In this document: piece by piece, positions 4,343 to 5,151 of the stretch
Layout of the letters: each line of letters begins with the position of its first letter
How positions within the stretch are numbered: position 1 is the stretch's first letter
From: an uncultured Clostridia bacterium
GTDB taxonomy: Bacteria; Bacillota_A; Clostridia; Christensenellales; CAG-138
Direction: 5' to 3'
Assembly (NCBI GenBank): GCA_947302865.1
Contig: CAMYWS010000106.1
Span: 1 to 5,151, forward strand
DNA length: 5,151 nt
Translations under genes and position numbers: made by a program
The notes under the pieces: generated by a model
What the model saw: the letters and a program-made list of their open reading frames with translations, nothing else
What the model was told of the DNA's origin: nothing
Databases searched by the model: none

Positions 4343-5151
4343 ATGGATCCGAAGTTTGAACCGCTGTTTACGCCGTGGAAGGTCGGCAATGTCGAGATCA
4401 AAAACCGCGTCGTGATGCTGCCCATGGAGGGCACCAATATGATCCAGTGGGAGGCAAAGACCGGCGTCGTCAAGGGCATCGACAAGTTCTATGAGGACCG
4501 CCGCGACGAAAACATCGGACTGTTCATCCCGGGGTTGATCCCGCTGATCAGTATCGTCGGCAAAAAGTGGGTCTATAGGCACCCGGAGGTGTTCGGGAAG
4601 GTCCGGCCTATCATCGACGGGATTCATCAAAGCGGCGCAAAGGTCTTTTTTCAGATCAGCGCGGGCTCCGGACGGTCGATGCTGCTGCCGCCGATTTTGA
4701 AGCCGTTTATCCAAAAAGGCATATTGAAAAAAATCGCTTCGCCTCTGCTTGCCAACAAGTGGTGGTGGTCCGCGCCGGACGATAACGAGCCGAACGTGTG
4801 GGATCCGTCGGTCAAAATGGATCTGTTCACGGACAGGATGATCGAAAAGTTCGTCTATGCCTTCGGGCAGACGGCGCTGCGCTGTAAAGAGATCGGCTGC
4901 GACGGCGTGGAGATCCACGCGGTGCACGAGGGGTATCTCCTCGACCAGTTTGCCATGCCGTATACGAACCACCGCACCGATCAATACGGCGGCAGCTTGG
5001 AGAACCGCCTGCGCTTTGCGTGCGAGATCGTCAGGGAGATCAAAAAGGTCTGCGGCGCCGACTTTCCCGTGTCCGTCCGCTATTCCGTGCGCTCCATGAC
5101 GCGCGGGTTCAACGAGGGCGCGGTGCCGGGCGAGGAATTCACCGAGGTCGG
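4343..5151 (+). CDS. Old Yellow Enzyme-family NADH:flavin oxidoreductase, 5' part
   Basis: The first 269 codons of a gene that runs off the window. LFTPWKVGNVEIKNRVVMLPM (8-28) is the opening strand of the OYE TIM barrel (family form 'L..P..iG...lkNRiv.aPM'). DGVEIHAVHEGYLLDQF (187-203) holds the active-site pair H192 and H195 and the presumed proton-donor Tyr198; TNHRTDQYGGSLENRLRF (208-225) is the family signature. VSVRYS (243-248) is the next strand, with Arg247 in the position that contacts FMN. The HEGYLLDQF form, one residue longer than the common HGYL, recalls 2-enoate reductase and BaiCD/BaiH-type enzymes, which reduce activated C=C bonds in anaerobes and often carry a C-terminal 4Fe-4S and FAD/NADH domain. 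Whether those follow lies beyond the window. The family is secure; the substrate (enoate, cinnamate, steroid or bile acid) is not. Confidence 0.88.
   Translation, partial: MDPKFEPLFTPWKVGNVEIKNRVVMLPMEGTNMIQWEAKTGVVKGIDKFYEDRRDENIGLFIPGLIPLISIVGKKWVYRHPEVFGKVRPIIDGIHQSGAKVFFQISAGSGRSMLLPPILKPFIQKGILKKIASPLLANKWWWSAPDDNEPNVWDPSVKMDLFTDRMIEKFVYAFGQTALRCKEIGCDGVEIHAVHEGYLLDQFAMPYTNHRTDQYGGSLENRLRFACEIVREIKKVCGADFPVSVRYSVRSMTRGFNEGAVPGEEFTEV

Noticed and set aside
4235..4984. Minus-strand open frame (249 codons) opposite the OYE gene
   Set aside because: It ends within the divergent promoter region and has no domain, and the opposite strand carries conserved OYE motifs with promoter and ribosome-binding site.

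Overview
The window is dense, GC-rich bacterial DNA. Strong AGGAG/GGAGG ribosome-binding sites, sigma70-type promoters that stand out as AT-rich islands, and the gene content all suggest an anaerobic Firmicute, probably a clostridial or gut-type lineage. The gene content in question is a Nim-like flavoprotein, a COG2509-type FAD protein, an Old Yellow Enzyme of the 2-enoate reductase/BaiCD type, and a YcsG-like NRAMP relative. This lineage call is inference from style and content; no rRNA or marker gene is present.

Layout. (1) Positions 1-2296, plus strand: a compact run of four genes. They are the 3' end of an ABM-domain (YgiN-like) monooxygenase, an 11-TM NRAMP-superfamily transporter overlapping it by ATGA, a 54-residue unknown protein, and a short cytoplasmic esterase-type alpha/beta hydrolase starting 2 nt after the small gene. 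(2) Positions 2297-2337: a strong hairpin between convergent stop codons, serving as terminator in both directions. (3) Positions 2338-4203, minus strand: a two-gene operon, transcribed from a FAD-dependent dehydrogenase (COG2509-like, with a four-cysteine cluster) into a PNPOx-like flavin protein of the Nim family. (4) Positions 4204-4342: a divergent promoter region with one promoter per direction, both with extended -10 elements. (5) Positions 4343-5151, plus strand: the first 269 codons of an Old Yellow Enzyme-family flavin reductase that runs off the end.

Three of the six genes (FAD dehydrogenase, PNPOx-like, OYE) are predicted flavoproteins in back-to-back units, which suggests a redox or detoxification neighbourhood; the substrates cannot be read from the sequence. 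The left operon has no obvious single pathway. Its most notable member is the transporter, which has the NRAMP fold signature but lacks the canonical metal-binding DPGN and MPH motifs. I see no RNA genes, CRISPR arrays, insertion sequences, phage genes or frameshifted genes. The window looks like ordinary chromosomal sequence with a few noteworthy family variants rather than a clear new system.
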